Shown: positions 13,498 to 23,454 of the stretch, piece after piece
Layout: the number at the start of each line of letters is the position of its first letter
Numbering within the stretch: position 1 is the first letter of the stretch
Assembly (NCBI GenBank): GCA_016285145.1
Contig: JAEEQE010000004.1
Coordinates: 1-45,021 of the forward strand
Origin: Bacteroidales bacterium
Lineage (GTDB): Bacteria; Bacteroidota; Bacteroidia; Bacteroidales; WCHB1-69
DNA length: 45,021 bases
Reading direction: 5' to 3'
Made by a program: the position numbers and the translations under genes
Notes under the pieces: generated by a model
The model's database searches: none
The model's input: only the letters and a program-made list of their open reading frames with translations
Told to the model about the DNA's origin: nothing

Positions 13498-16059
13498 CTA
13501 ACGGCTAACCGGCAGCAGCTCCATCCGGTCAAACAGCAGCATGTTGGGGACTATCACGCTGCAGGGAATCCCCGACAGAGGAGGCTCCACGCCACTATAC
13601 CGAGAACCGTTCAACATCATATTATAGGCGGATAATTCTTTTGTGGCCGCCGACGCGTTCAAGAAATCATAAAAATGACGATCTTGGGCACAGGCCATCC
13701 GAACAGGAATCTCTTTGCCGGTACGCACATCCACTTGCACCATATACAGAGGATGGAAATCCGGTACAGACCAGTATTCTGACATATTCCAGCTATAGAA
13801 TTTACGGATAATGTAAGCATGGCTGTATCCGGCGACGCGGGCTTTCTTGCAAAGCATTTTTTTCAGATTCTGTGTGTTCGCCGTTTGATGGCAGGTCAGG
13901 CGCAGCACACCGGCACCCACCATTGGCCGCAAACGATCCGCAGAAAGGGCCAGCCTCCGATGACCGTTGGATGTCTTGGAGGAGAGTGTAGGCGTTCGAT
14001 CGGAAAGCAGGCTGTAGAGTTCGCCCCGGTGGATGATTTCCATGTGCGGGGAAACCTTCACCCCTTCGGCATCCACGTTATACTGGCCAATAAGCCGCAT
14101 ACCGCCATAACTTCCGAGGGTGTCTATCGCATCCACGTCACAGGAGGCATTTATCACTTGCTGCGACAGGCATTTCTCCAAACGACTGCCTACCACGTTA
14201 TGCCGGACATGTTTGCTCAACGGGATACGATACGCATATATGCTCTGACTTGTGTTTTCGGTAAACGCTTGGGCGAAAAGTTGGGCCACCGCCTCTCCTT
14301 CCACCAACACCGGCCCGTCATAATACTGCACGGGGTTGGACGCCTTTGCCATCATTTTCACCCGGTTGCCCAGCGAGCGCATCCGGTTCTGCCATCCTTC
14401 CATATCAGGAAAATCATCTAAATCAAGTACATATAGAAGATCCTCATCGGAGAATTCACCGCCATCGGATGTCTTGGCTTTCGCAAAAAGGCGGATGCAG
14501 ACGACCGAGAAAGGCTGCCGGTATTGGAGACGATCGCTGGAATAATAGCACACCTCGGCCTGATAGGCATACGCATCCACGCAGGATTCTATGGTGGTGT
14601 CCTGCGCAAGCATCGACGACAATTCGCAGAGCAGTGCCATCATTTTGTCCTTGTCAACAGGTACATTTTTTTTCTCCGCATCATAAAATCGCGGCTCTTC
14701 CCGATAGCCGTCACGGGGGCGTTTTATGCGTTCCCATGAATCAAACGAGTTCATAACCACGTTTTTGTATTCGAGTTCCTGCCACGCCTGACGATAAGCA
14801 GCATCCAACGAACGGCGCAACAAGGTCCTGAAATTGTCGTAATGACTGTCCGCCGGCAGGCTCACGGGTTTTGTCTGCGTGAGGAAATCAACCTCCACCC
14901 CATCATTGTTCAGCTGATTGTCACCCAGCAACACACGACTATTCAGCGTCCGAACAGGCGTTTCCACCATCTGCAGCAGCGTGCCGTCACGAGCTTCTGC
15001 CTGCAACCTCCGGCCATCCACCCAATAAAACTCCGACCGATAAGGCACGGGCATCCCCTTGTCCTGCAATTCCAAGTCTATCTCCTCCACCTCATCACGC
15101 ACGGCACGGAAAAACATGTCGGAGGCTGTTTCCACTGCGTGGTCGTGGTGGGTTTCATAAGGCGACAATACAAGACGTTCCTTATATTCGGTGTAATTAT
15201 CCTCTGAAAGAGACGGTTTTCCCATTTTCTCCTGAAAATCCCGAAGCAGGCTGTCAACCACATCGTGCCACTCGTTTTCCGATGGTAAAAGGTTCGGGCT
15301 TACGGTCTCCAAACGTTGATTCACCTTGAAATATGAGCCATCGGGCCGTATTCCCCGTATCGCAAACTTGTAATCCGCTGTTTCTTCATTTTCAACCTCA
15401 TAGCTTCCTTCACTATCCACGAACCACGATCTTCTGCATTCGTAATTCATTATAGCCTCACTCTCACTATTTGACATATCCCGCACATAGGCCGTAATCT
15501 GTCCGAGCAAACCCGAGCACACCTTCGGATCAAAAGATTCCGGCTGTTTCGGCTGGTAGCCAACCCGTTGCACAGGATGAGTGAAGACATCGTCTTCAGA
15601 TTGGGCCATAAAATGTTTCCGAATGCGTAACGTCTGGTATTCTTTACGTGCCGCTTTATAGGCCTCATCCACCGCCGAACGGATGATACTACGGACAAGT
15701 GGCTCATTTTCATCGTACAACGGCAACAAGACATTGCTTCCTTCATAATAATTGGTGGCCCGATCCAAGTCGCCCACGACAATTTTCACGAAAAGCCAAC
15801 GCCCGTATGTCGGGTTCGGGGCAACGGGACTGCCCATATAAGCGGCCAAGTTGCACGAGTGCTCCTCAACGACCGTCAGCGACATATAGGTAACCGGGGC
15901 ATCGCCTTTGGAGAGATTGGAAAACAATCTATTATGTTCTTCCTGTAAAATAGTTCCGATAAAATCTTCCTCCAATTCCTGTGGTTGCGCCCAAGCGGCA
16001 CCCGCCGCACCAAAACACAGCAACAGGGTGCAAAACAAGATTTTACGCAAAGTTTTCAT
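13498..16059 (-). CDS. Secreted protein, possibly TldD/PmbA-related
   Basis: The product is 853 residues with a signal peptide (LLLCFGAAGAAWAQ). The N-terminal part resembles that of secreted TldD/PmbA-type proteins (YMSLTVVEEHS, VKIVVGDLDRATNYY), and the C-terminus ends with GIPCSVIVPNMLLFDRMEL, like the family's closing PSLLFEE-type segment. TldD/PmbA proteins are metalloproteases, but I see no HExxxH metal motif, so activity may be lost or the likeness may be only structural. It follows purA by 15 nt and shares its transcript. I hold the family call loosely. Confidence 0.6.
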   Translation of the reverse strand: MKTLRKILFCTLLLCFGAAGAAWAQPQELEEDFIGTILQEEHNRLFSNLSKGDAPVTYMSLTVVEEHSCNLAAYMGSPVAPNPTYGRWLFVKIVVGDLDRATNYYEGSNVLLPLYDENEPLVRSIIRSAVDEAYKAARKEYQTLRIRKHFMAQSEDDVFTHPVQRVGYQPKQPESFDPKVCSGLLGQITAYVRDMSNSESEAIMNYECRRSWFVDSEGSYEVENEETADYKFAIRGIRPDGSYFKVNQRLETVSPNLLPSENEWHDVVDSLLRDFQEKMGKPSLSEDNYTEYKERLVLSPYETHHDHAVETASDMFFRAVRDEVEEIDLELQDKGMPVPYRSEFYWVDGRRLQAEARDGTLLQMVETPVRTLNSRVLLGDNQLNNDGVEVDFLTQTKPVSLPADSHYDNFRTLLRRSLDAAYRQAWQELEYKNVVMNSFDSWERIKRPRDGYREEPRFYDAEKKNVPVDKDKMMALLCELSSMLAQDTTIESCVDAYAYQAEVCYYSSDRLQYRQPFSVVCIRLFAKAKTSDGGEFSDEDLLYVLDLDDFPDMEGWQNRMRSLGNRVKMMAKASNPVQYYDGPVLVEGEAVAQLFAQAFTENTSQSIYAYRIPLSKHVRHNVVGSRLEKCLSQQVINASCDVDAIDTLGSYGGMRLIGQYNVDAEGVKVSPHMEIIHRGELYSLLSDRTPTLSSKTSNGHRRLALSADRLRPMVGAGVLRLTCHQTANTQNLKKMLCKKARVAGYSHAYIIRKFYSWNMSEYWSVPDFHPLYMVQVDVRTGKEIPVRMACAQDRHFYDFLNASAATKELSAYNMMLNGSRYSGVEPPLSGIPCSVIVPNMLLFDRMELLPVSR

Positions 16060-16074
16060 CCGAATACAATGCTG

Positions 16075-17346
16075 TTATCTGAAGATAGTGGCCTCGCGGT
16101 CCGGACCCACCGACACGATACTAACCGGCGTATGGGTCTGTTCCTCAATATAATGGATGTAATCCTTGAACTCAGACGGCAGTTCCTCATACGTCTTGCA
16201 ACCGCTGATGTCGGTTTTCCAACCCTTGAGAGTGGTATAAACGGGTTCTATCTGGGCATCCGTGGCGGCGGGCATACGGGTGGTGAGTTCGCCGTTGACA
16301 CGGTAGGCGGTACATATATTTATTGTATCAAAATCCGACATGACATCCGCCTTGGTGAGGGCGATGTCGGTCACACCATTGACCATGAGGGCATATTGGA
16401 GGGCCACCAGGTCGAGCCAGCCGCAGCGACGCGGGCGACCGGTGGTGGCGCCGAACTCGTTGCCCACGCGGCGCAGTTCCTCGCCCGTGGCATCGAACAG
16501 CTCCGTAGGGAAGGGTCCGCTGCCCACACGGGTACAGTAGGCCTTCACAATGCCGATGGTCTTGCCGGCCAGATGCGGGTCAAGGCCAAGGCCTGTGAAC
16601 GCGCCGGCAGCAATGGTGTTCGACGAGGTGACAAAAGGATATGCTCCGAACTCCAAGTCGAGAAGTGTGCCCTGCGCACCCTCCGCCAGCACGGACTTGC
16701 CCTCCCGTAAATACTCGTGGAGCACATACTCGCTGTCAATGCAGGTGAAGCTGCGCAGCGTGGCCAGCGACTGGTGCCAACGCTCGTCCAATTCGGGCAG
16801 CATTTTACTGTAATCAAAACCGTATTGGTCCAAAATTTCCTTGTGCTGACCTATAAGATGCTGGTATTTCGCCTCAAAGTCCGGCGAGAAGACATCGCAC
16901 ACGCGCAAGCCCACGCGCGCGGTCTTGTCGGTATAGGTGGGGCCGATGCCCTTCAGCGTGGAACCGATCTTCTGCTTGCCCTTCTTGGATTCGTAAGCGG
17001 CATCCAGCAGTTTGTGCGTCGGGAGAATCAGATGGGCTTTCTTGGAAACATACAAATTATCCGTCGGGGTGAGGCCCATTTTCACCAATGCCTCGATCTC
17101 CTCCTCGAAGATGATCGGGTCGATGACGACGCCGTTGCCGATGATATTGATTTTATCCTTGTGAAAAATTCCGGAAGGGATAATATGCAGCACATGGCGT
17201 ATGCCGTTGAACTCCAATGAATGACCGGCGTTCGGGCCGCCTTGAAAGCGAGCCACCACATCATAATCCGGCGTCACCACATCCACAATCTTGCCTTTCC
17301 CTTCATCGCCCCACTGCAAACCAAGCAGAATATCGATTTTCTTCAT
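16075..17346 (-). CDS. purA: Adenylosuccinate synthetase
   Basis: The product is 423 residues from the ATG at 17346 (an in-frame extension to 17415 includes the promoter and is rejected). It makes adenylosuccinate from IMP, aspartate and GTP. Clear motifs are QWGDEGKGKIVD (GTP site with the catalytic Asp), GPNAGH, GSTLKGIGPTYTDK, TRVGSGPFPTE and TTGRPRRCGW. The gene is divergent from the Omp85-like gene, with promoters in the shared 118-nt gap, and leads a two-gene operon. Confidence 0.98.
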   Translation of the reverse strand: MKKIDILLGLQWGDEGKGKIVDVVTPDYDVVARFQGGPNAGHSLEFNGIRHVLHIIPSGIFHKDKINIIGNGVVIDPIIFEEEIEALVKMGLTPTDNLYVSKKAHLILPTHKLLDAAYESKKGKQKIGSTLKGIGPTYTDKTARVGLRVCDVFSPDFEAKYQHLIGQHKEILDQYGFDYSKMLPELDERWHQSLATLRSFTCIDSEYVLHEYLREGKSVLAEGAQGTLLDLEFGAYPFVTSSNTIAAGAFTGLGLDPHLAGKTIGIVKAYCTRVGSGPFPTELFDATGEELRRVGNEFGATTGRPRRCGWLDLVALQYALMVNGVTDIALTKADVMSDFDTINICTAYRVNGELTTRMPAATDAQIEPVYTTLKGWKTDISGCKTYEELPSEFKDYIHYIEEQTHTPVSIVSVGPDREATIFR

Positions 17347-17371
17347 ACAGAAATTGTTTTTATTTACGCTG

Positions 17372-17379
17372 CAAAAATA
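17372..17379 (-). promoter_or_regulatory. -7 promoter box of purA
   Basis: The minus strand reads TATTTTTG, 25 nt before the purA ATG. No clear -33 element. It lies back-to-back with the + strand box at 17424. Confidence 0.45.
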
Positions 17380-17423
17380 TAAAAAAGGTTTGGACACACG
17401 GCGAGATTTCTGCACCTTTTTTG

Positions 17424-17431
17424 TACTTTTG
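17424..17431 (+). promoter_or_regulatory. -7 promoter box of the Omp85-like gene
   Basis: TACTTTTG, followed by C, 33 nt before the ATG at 17465. It is divergent from the purA box, about 45 bp away. Confidence 0.5.
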
Positions 17432-17464
17432 CGACCTCAACTTTTTTTAATTAAAATTGGAATA

Positions 17465-18889
17465 ATGAAAAAATTTGTATCTATTCTATTATGTCTTTGT
17501 CTGATTGGGGTTTACAATGCGTCAGCATCCGACGAAGGGCGTGACAAGCCCAAAGATCCGAAGCCCAAGAAGGAGAAGAAAGAGAAGAGCGAGACCCGCA
17601 CGGGATGGACATTCGGCATTTTGCCGAGCGTGGCCTTCGACGCCGACAGGGGTTTCCAGTACGGCGTGCTGGCCAACGTGTATGACTTCGGCGACGGCTC
17701 CATATATCCTGAATATTTCCACTCCCTCTATTTCGAGGCCGCCTACACCACTAAGCGGTCGGGTTTGTTCCGTTTCGCCTACGACTCCAAAAAGCTCATC
17801 CCGAACCATCGTTTGAAGATCGACCTCTCGTATCTGCCCGACGCGTTGTGCGACTTCTACGGCTTCAATGGCTACCAGACGGTATATAACAGCGGATGGG
17901 GCAAGAAAAAGGCTGACGACTACATCAGCCGGGCCTTCTACAAATCGCAGCGAGACCTCATCCGTTTTGCGGCCGACATTGACGGCACGATCGGCGGCAA
18001 CTGGCTATGGAACGCCGGCATCGGTTTTTTAGGCTACCAGATCGGCCAGGTGAACCTCGCCATGATCAACAAAGGCAAGAAGCCGGAGAACATGCTGCCG
18101 GAGGTGGACGGTCTGTATGAGAAATACACGAAATGGGGCATCCTCGCCCCCAACGAGGCCAACGGTGGATGGCATCCCTACCTGCGCGGCGGACTTTCCT
18201 ACGACAGTCGCGACCGTCAGCAAAACACCCGCAAAGGCATGCACGCCGAGATCTTCTGGACCTATAATGCGGCTTTCGGCGAGGACAAGGAATTCAACAA
18301 CCTGATGTTCAACGCCAGCTTCAAACACTTCGTGCCTGTCTATCAAGACTACATCACCTTCGCCTACCGCGTGGCCACCCAACTGACCGTGGCCGGCAAC
18401 TCGCCGTTCTACCTCAGCAACTATTATAACAATTTGTTTATCCAAAGAGTTTTATACGAAGGATTAGGCGGCGCCAACACCCTCCGTGGCATCCTGCGAA
18501 ACCGTATCACCGCACCCGGCTACGCTTTCGCCAACGTGGAATTCCGCTTCAAAATCTGCAAGTTCGACATCGGCAAGGAGCATTTCTTCATCGGCCTCAA
18601 CCCTTTCTTCGATGCCGGCATGATTCTCCAACGCTACCGCATGGATGAGAACGCCATCCGCGCCTCCATCGCAGAAAACGACCCCGAATTCGACATGAAC
18701 GATTTGGACAAGTATATCCTTTTCGGCAAAGACGCCCAAGTATATCGGCCTCATCTTTCCGCCGGTTTGGGCCTCAAACTGATGATGAACGACAACTTCG
18801 TGCTCTCCGTGGACTGGGCCGCCCCGTTCGACAAACGTGACAACGGCAGCCTTGCCAATTTCTACGTGAAGATGGGCTACATGTTCTAA
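17465..18889 (+). CDS. Omp85-type outer-membrane barrel protein
   Basis: The product is 474 residues from the ATG at 17465 (the open frame extends further up but through the promoter). It has a signal peptide, then a Lys-rich linker (KPKDPKPKKEKKEKS), then repeating amphipathic strands. The barrel motif GGANTLRGILRNR corresponds to the LRG loop of Omp85 / bacterial surface antigen barrels, and the C-terminus ends in an aromatic residue (VKMGYMF). No POTRA domain is visible, so it resembles the short outer-membrane Omp85 members rather than BamA. The function is unknown. It precedes murB by 36 nt. Confidence 0.8.
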   Translation: MKKFVSILLCLCLIGVYNASASDEGRDKPKDPKPKKEKKEKSETRTGWTFGILPSVAFDADRGFQYGVLANVYDFGDGSIYPEYFHSLYFEAAYTTKRSGLFRFAYDSKKLIPNHRLKIDLSYLPDALCDFYGFNGYQTVYNSGWGKKKADDYISRAFYKSQRDLIRFAADIDGTIGGNWLWNAGIGFLGYQIGQVNLAMINKGKKPENMLPEVDGLYEKYTKWGILAPNEANGGWHPYLRGGLSYDSRDRQQNTRKGMHAEIFWTYNAAFGEDKEFNNLMFNASFKHFVPVYQDYITFAYRVATQLTVAGNSPFYLSNYYNNLFIQRVLYEGLGGANTLRGILRNRITAPGYAFANVEFRFKICKFDIGKEHFFIGLNPFFDAGMILQRYRMDENAIRASIAENDPEFDMNDLDKYILFGKDAQVYRPHLSAGLGLKLMMNDNFVLSVDWAAPFDKRDNGSLANFYVKMGYMF

Positions 18890-18925
18890 CCGCATTATTT
18901 CCAACTGGTATTCAGGTTTCTTTTC

Positions 18926-19930
18926 ATGAAAGTCTATCGGAATCATTCGTTAAGAGATCACAACACCTTCGGCATGGATGTGCGGTGCGCGCAGTTCGTC
19001 GTCATGGAACATCCCGACGAGGGGGAGGCCATGTATGCGGCGCACCTCTTTGAGGCTCCGTTCTACATCCTCGGCGGCGGCAGTAACATCCTGTTCACGC
19101 ACGACTACGAAGGCACCATCATACACCCCGACTTCAAAGGCATCGAGGTGATGGACGATTCCGACACGCACCAGCTTATCCGCGTGGCCGCCGGCGAAGA
19201 GTGGGACGATGTGATCCACTACTGCCTCCAACACCGGCTGTACGGGATTGAAAACCTGGTGGGCATCCCCGGCCGCGCAGGCAGCGCCCCCGTGCAGAAC
19301 ATCGGGGCTTACGGCGTGGAGGTCAAAGACTGCATCGACCGCGTGGAAGGCTTCCTCACCGACAATCTGCAACCCTTTGTCTTGTCGGCGGAACAATGCA
19401 AATTCGGCTATCGGGATTCCATTTTCAAAAACGGGATGAAGGGAAAATGCCTCATCACCCATGTGTGGTTCCGGCTTTCCAAAGAGGAGCATTACACCCT
19501 GACATACAAAGCGTTATCCGATAAAATGGCTCATCAAGATCTTTCTTTGGAGGCCATCACGCAAAGCATCCTCCGCATACGCAACAGCAAACTTCCCGAC
19601 ATCCGAAAGATAGGCTGCGCGGGCAGCTTCTTCAAAAACCCCGTTGTGCCCGAAAGACAATATCGCGAGTTGCTGGCACAACATCCCGACCTTGTCTCCT
19701 ACCCTGCCGCCGATGGGATGGTGAAACTGGCCGCCGGCCAACTGATTGAGAAAGCTGGATGGAAAGGCAAACGCATCGGCAACGCTGGCGTTTACCCCCA
19801 GCAGGCTTTGGTGGTCGTCAACTACGGAGGAGCCCGCCCCGAAGAGATCCAACATCTGTACCAACAGGTGATTCTGGACGTGGAAAAACTATTCAACATT
19901 CGCTTAAACCCTGAAGTTAACATCCTGTGA
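18926..19930 (+). CDS. murB: UDP-N-acetylenolpyruvoylglucosamine reductase
   Basis: The product is 334 residues and makes UDP-MurNAc for peptidoglycan using NADPH and FAD. Motifs are LGGGSNIL (FAD), VGIPGRAGSAPVQNIGAYG, GYRDSIFK, AGSFFKNP (proton-donating Ser) and a C-terminal Glu in NPEVNIL. Length and end fit type I MurB. Its stop overlaps the next gene's start by one base. Confidence 0.97.
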   Translation: MKVYRNHSLRDHNTFGMDVRCAQFVVMEHPDEGEAMYAAHLFEAPFYILGGGSNILFTHDYEGTIIHPDFKGIEVMDDSDTHQLIRVAAGEEWDDVIHYCLQHRLYGIENLVGIPGRAGSAPVQNIGAYGVEVKDCIDRVEGFLTDNLQPFVLSAEQCKFGYRDSIFKNGMKGKCLITHVWFRLSKEEHYTLTYKALSDKMAHQDLSLEAITQSILRIRNSKLPDIRKIGCAGSFFKNPVVPERQYRELLAQHPDLVSYPAADGMVKLAAGQLIEKAGWKGKRIGNAGVYPQQALVVVNYGGARPEEIQHLYQQVILDVEKLFNIRLNPEVNIL

Positions 19931-20292
19931 TGAAACATTCTATCCGACTAATTCTGCTCATAGCCGTCCTGATTCCCCTCTGCTGCGGGTGCGACTGGTT
20001 TCACAAGCCCAAATTCGACGAGGCATTGCTGGCGGGCTATTGGGTCGAGGGCACCGTACACGAATACTACAACGCCAACGGCACGGGCTACACCTGGGAC
20101 ACCGCCGATGACGTGACTGAAGAGGAGGCACAACCCTTCACTTGGGTGCTGGAAGGCTCCACCCTGACACAAAACCACAAAATGACCATGGGCGGCATCG
20201 TGCCCAAAACTTACACCGTCACCAAACTGACCGCCTCCATCCTCATGTATCACGACGATTTCGGATCTTTCCATTCTTTCATCAAGCAGTAA
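19930..20292 (+). CDS. Small lipoprotein, lipocalin-like
   Basis: The product is 120 residues from the ATG at 19930, which overlaps the murB stop codon by one base, so the two are translationally coupled. A lipoprotein signal ends LCCGC. The mature part is a small beta-rich domain (GYWVEGTVHEYYNANGTG, FTWVLEGSTLTQ) like the lipocalin-type lipoproteins common in Bacteroidota. Function unknown. Confidence 0.8.
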   Translation: MKHSIRLILLIAVLIPLCCGCDWFHKPKFDEALLAGYWVEGTVHEYYNANGTGYTWDTADDVTEEEAQPFTWVLEGSTLTQNHKMTMGGIVPKTYTVTKLTASILMYHDDFGSFHSFIKQ

Positions 20293-20296
20293 AACC

Positions 20297-23200
20297 ATGC
20301 GCAAAGGCCTTAAAATCACACTTATAACCCTCGCTTCGCTCCTCGGTCTCTTGGTGGCGGGCATCGGTATTGTGCTGCTGATGGTTTTCACGCCCGCGCG
20401 CTTGACGAAAATCGTCAACAAGGAAGCCCCCAACTGGCTCACCTGCGATTTCCATCTCGACAGGGCCGAACTTACATTCTTCAAATCGTTTCCCAAACTC
20501 GGCATCGACATCCAAGACGTAACCCTCGTCAACCGCATGTTCGGCGCACCCACCGACACGCTTCTGCATGTGGATCATTGCGTGGCGTCACTCAACGTCC
20601 GCAAACTGATGCGCGACAAACACATTGAAGTCAACGAACTCCTGATCAAAAATGGACAACTTAACCTCTTTACCAACAATGTAGGCCAATCCAACCTCAA
20701 CATTCTCAAACCTTTTAACAAAGACACCACGGATACCACCTCATATTCCTTTCATCTGCAAAAGGTGGAAACCCAGAATGTGGATCTTCGCTATATCAAT
20801 ATAGCCTCCGGCCTTGTAGCCGATGTGGACAATGTAAACCTGACGGCCAACGGCTCCTGGAACGACCCTGACGCCGAAGGAAAAATAAAACTCCTGACAG
20901 ACCAACTCGTGCTCAAGACTTTACATGACAAAAAAATCATAGCAAAATACGACCAGTTGGATGGGGCTTTCAAAGGCACTCTAAATGATTTGGACCGCTT
21001 GGAAGGAACGTTAGACCTCGCGATGGACAAGGCATCCTTTTCGATGGACACCAATGTCTATCTGAACCAACAGGACATAGCGTTGCACTCCGACGTGAAA
21101 GCCGCTTGGTCAGAACAGGCTCTACAATTGGAAAACACCCAGCTTACGCTGGACCAATACAAGTTGAACTTGGATGGCACGGTCCGCCGCGACACGGCCG
21201 CCAACGACCTTGCCCTGGATCTCAACTATGAAACCGGCAATTGGCCCCTGCACGACGTGCTGGAGATGATTCCCCGCGCGATCATAGGCAATGCCTTGGA
21301 TGATTTGTCTTTAGACGGCCTCGTACACCTGACAGGACAAGTCAAAGGCCACGTCAACGAACGGCAAAGCCCCATCATCACCACCGATGTCAATTTGGTT
21401 AACGGGTCTTTCGCCAAGAAAGACTTTCCTCTTGATTTCCAAAAGATCAATTCCATTTTCCATCTTGACCTGAATCCCAATGACAAGACTTCGGTTCAGA
21501 TCAAAAAACTGAATGCCTATACGGGGCGTAACTACCTGACCGCCAGGGGCACGATTCAAGACTTGCTGGGAGAGATGCTTTTCGACCTGGCACTGACGGG
21601 CGACTTACACATGGAGGATTTCCTGAATATGCTTCCGGAAAAACTCGCGCACAGTTCCGGCAAGGCCAAAGCTGCCGTCAACGTCAAATGCAACTACGAC
21701 CAAGTGTCCCGTCTGGCCATTGACCAGTGGGTGGCAGACGGCTCTTTCGATTTCACGCAACTGAATCTGGCCTACGGCGATTCGCTGTTCGTCACTTCCC
21801 CCGCCCTGAACCTGAAATTCTCCTTCCCTGTCAAGCAGAAACCTTACAAAATCGGAGAATGGATACATACACAAATACAAGCACCAAAACTTCAGGTGCA
21901 CCAAGTTGGATCAATGGATGTCGCAGCCAACGACGCTCATTTTGACGGATATCTGAATAACCTGATTGACAGCACTTTGCCGTTGAAATTAGGGGTTAAG
22001 TATCAGATGGGGAACGTCAACGTGAAAACAGACTCGATAGTAGCCGACCTCAGCCAGCCGGAAGGCACCTTCGCCATGCCTGACAAAAACAAGATGAAAC
22101 TCGACTATTCCGGCAGCGCGGTTTCCGCCATCTTGAGTCCCGACATGTCTGTGAAGAGCGGTGCCATCACTTTGGAAGCCGTCACCCATTATAACCCCAA
22201 GGGCAGCAATGCCTTGATGCAATGGAACCCCACCGCCAAGATGTCCCTCCAAAACGGAGTTGTGACGATTCCAGCCATCGAATACCCGTTAGAACTGCCG
22301 AAGGTGGTGGCCGACATCAACCCCCAACAATGCAACATCACCAAAGGCAACGGGAAAATCGGCAATTCCGACTTCTCGCTCAGTGGCAAGATTACCCAAA
22401 TTGACGACTACTTCAACGGCAAAGGTCTGATAAACGGCACATTGGATTTCACCTCCGACTACATCGACCTGAACCAGATAATGGACATGTTCAGCGGCAT
22501 GGGCGTTTCGGATTCCGTGATGGCCGAAAAGCCGGCGGATTCGCAGAAAGACCCCTTCATGGTGCCTTACGGCATGAACATCCGCATGAACACTCACATC
22601 AAGAAAGCCCTCTACGAGGACACCTACTTCCGCAACATCGGCGGTTTCCTCGATTTGAAGGACGGCACGCTCGTGCTGGAGGAGATGGCCGTCACGCATG
22701 ACGCCGCCCGCATGCAACTCACCGCCATGTACCAATCACCACGCAAGAACCACCTCTTCCTCGGACTTGACTTCCACCTTTTGGACATCAAAATCGACCA
22801 ACTCATCGCCTTGATTCCCGAGGTGGACACTATCCTTCCGATGCTGAAGTCGTTCGCCGGCAACGCCGAATTCCATTTCGCCATCGAGACCAACCTCAAA
22901 TCCAACTACGATCTCAAATACTCTACTCTGCGCGGTGCCGCCGCCATTAACGGACAGAATCTCGTGGTCTTGGACCAGGAGACCTATCGCAACATCGCCA
23001 AAAAACTGATGTTCAAGAAAAACACGCCGAATCGCATCGACAGCCTCTCCGCCGAAATGACCATCTTCAAAAACGAGATTGACGTGTATCCTTTCCTGGT
23101 TTCCATTGACAAATATCAGGCGATTCTTTCCGGACGGCACAATCTGGACATGAATTACCAGTACAACATCTCGCTGATAAAGCCCATTCGATTAGGGTTG

Positions 23201-23365
23201 GACATCATCGGCACCGACCGGCTGCGCTTCAAGGTGGGGAAGGCCAAATACGCAACCCTTTTCCGGCCCGAAAGGCAGAACGTGGTGGAACAGAACGTTA
23301 TGCAACTGAAAAACCGCATTCACGAGGCGCTCAAGGCCAATGTGAAACCGATGCCCGCCGAATAA
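20297..23365 (+). CDS. AsmA-like envelope protein
   Basis: The product has 1022 residues. A single N-terminal membrane helix (about 5-30) is followed by a very long beta-strand-rich periplasmic region. The AsmA N-terminal pattern is present (LTKIVNKEAPNWLTCDFHL, FFKSFPKLGIDI) and the C-terminus has DMNYQYNISLIKPIRLGL, typical of Bacteroidota AsmA-family proteins. AsmA/TamB-type proteins act in phospholipid traffic or outer-membrane assembly. It follows the lipoprotein by 4 nt. Confidence 0.88.
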   Translation: MRKGLKITLITLASLLGLLVAGIGIVLLMVFTPARLTKIVNKEAPNWLTCDFHLDRAELTFFKSFPKLGIDIQDVTLVNRMFGAPTDTLLHVDHCVASLNVRKLMRDKHIEVNELLIKNGQLNLFTNNVGQSNLNILKPFNKDTTDTTSYSFHLQKVETQNVDLRYINIASGLVADVDNVNLTANGSWNDPDAEGKIKLLTDQLVLKTLHDKKIIAKYDQLDGAFKGTLNDLDRLEGTLDLAMDKASFSMDTNVYLNQQDIALHSDVKAAWSEQALQLENTQLTLDQYKLNLDGTVRRDTAANDLALDLNYETGNWPLHDVLEMIPRAIIGNALDDLSLDGLVHLTGQVKGHVNERQSPIITTDVNLVNGSFAKKDFPLDFQKINSIFHLDLNPNDKTSVQIKKLNAYTGRNYLTARGTIQDLLGEMLFDLALTGDLHMEDFLNMLPEKLAHSSGKAKAAVNVKCNYDQVSRLAIDQWVADGSFDFTQLNLAYGDSLFVTSPALNLKFSFPVKQKPYKIGEWIHTQIQAPKLQVHQVGSMDVAANDAHFDGYLNNLIDSTLPLKLGVKYQMGNVNVKTDSIVADLSQPEGTFAMPDKNKMKLDYSGSAVSAILSPDMSVKSGAITLEAVTHYNPKGSNALMQWNPTAKMSLQNGVVTIPAIEYPLELPKVVADINPQQCNITKGNGKIGNSDFSLSGKITQIDDYFNGKGLINGTLDFTSDYIDLNQIMDMFSGMGVSDSVMAEKPADSQKDPFMVPYGMNIRMNTHIKKALYEDTYFRNIGGFLDLKDGTLVLEEMAVTHDAARMQLTAMYQSPRKNHLFLGLDFHLLDIKIDQLIALIPEVDTILPMLKSFAGNAEFHFAIETNLKSNYDLKYSTLRGAAAINGQNLVVLDQETYRNIAKKLMFKKNTPNRIDSLSAEMTIFKNEIDVYPFLVSIDKYQAILSGRHNLDMNYQYNISLIKPIRLGLDIIGTDRLRFKVGKAKYATLFRPERQNVVEQNVMQLKNRIHEALKANVKPMPAE

Positions 23366-23399
23366 TTTTTTCCACCATCAAAACGAAGCAGAATTATTA

Positions 23400-23430
23400 T
23401 TTGCTTTCTCCAAAAAAAAGTGTACCTTTG
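23400..23430 (+). promoter_or_regulatory. Promoter of apt-ilvE
   Basis: TTTG at 23400-23403, a 19-nt spacer and TACCTTTG at 23423-23430 match the Bacteroidota -33/-7 pattern exactly, 24 nt before the apt ATG. Confidence 0.65.
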
Positions 23431-23454
23431 CCCTCGCAAAAAAAGGATATCCTT

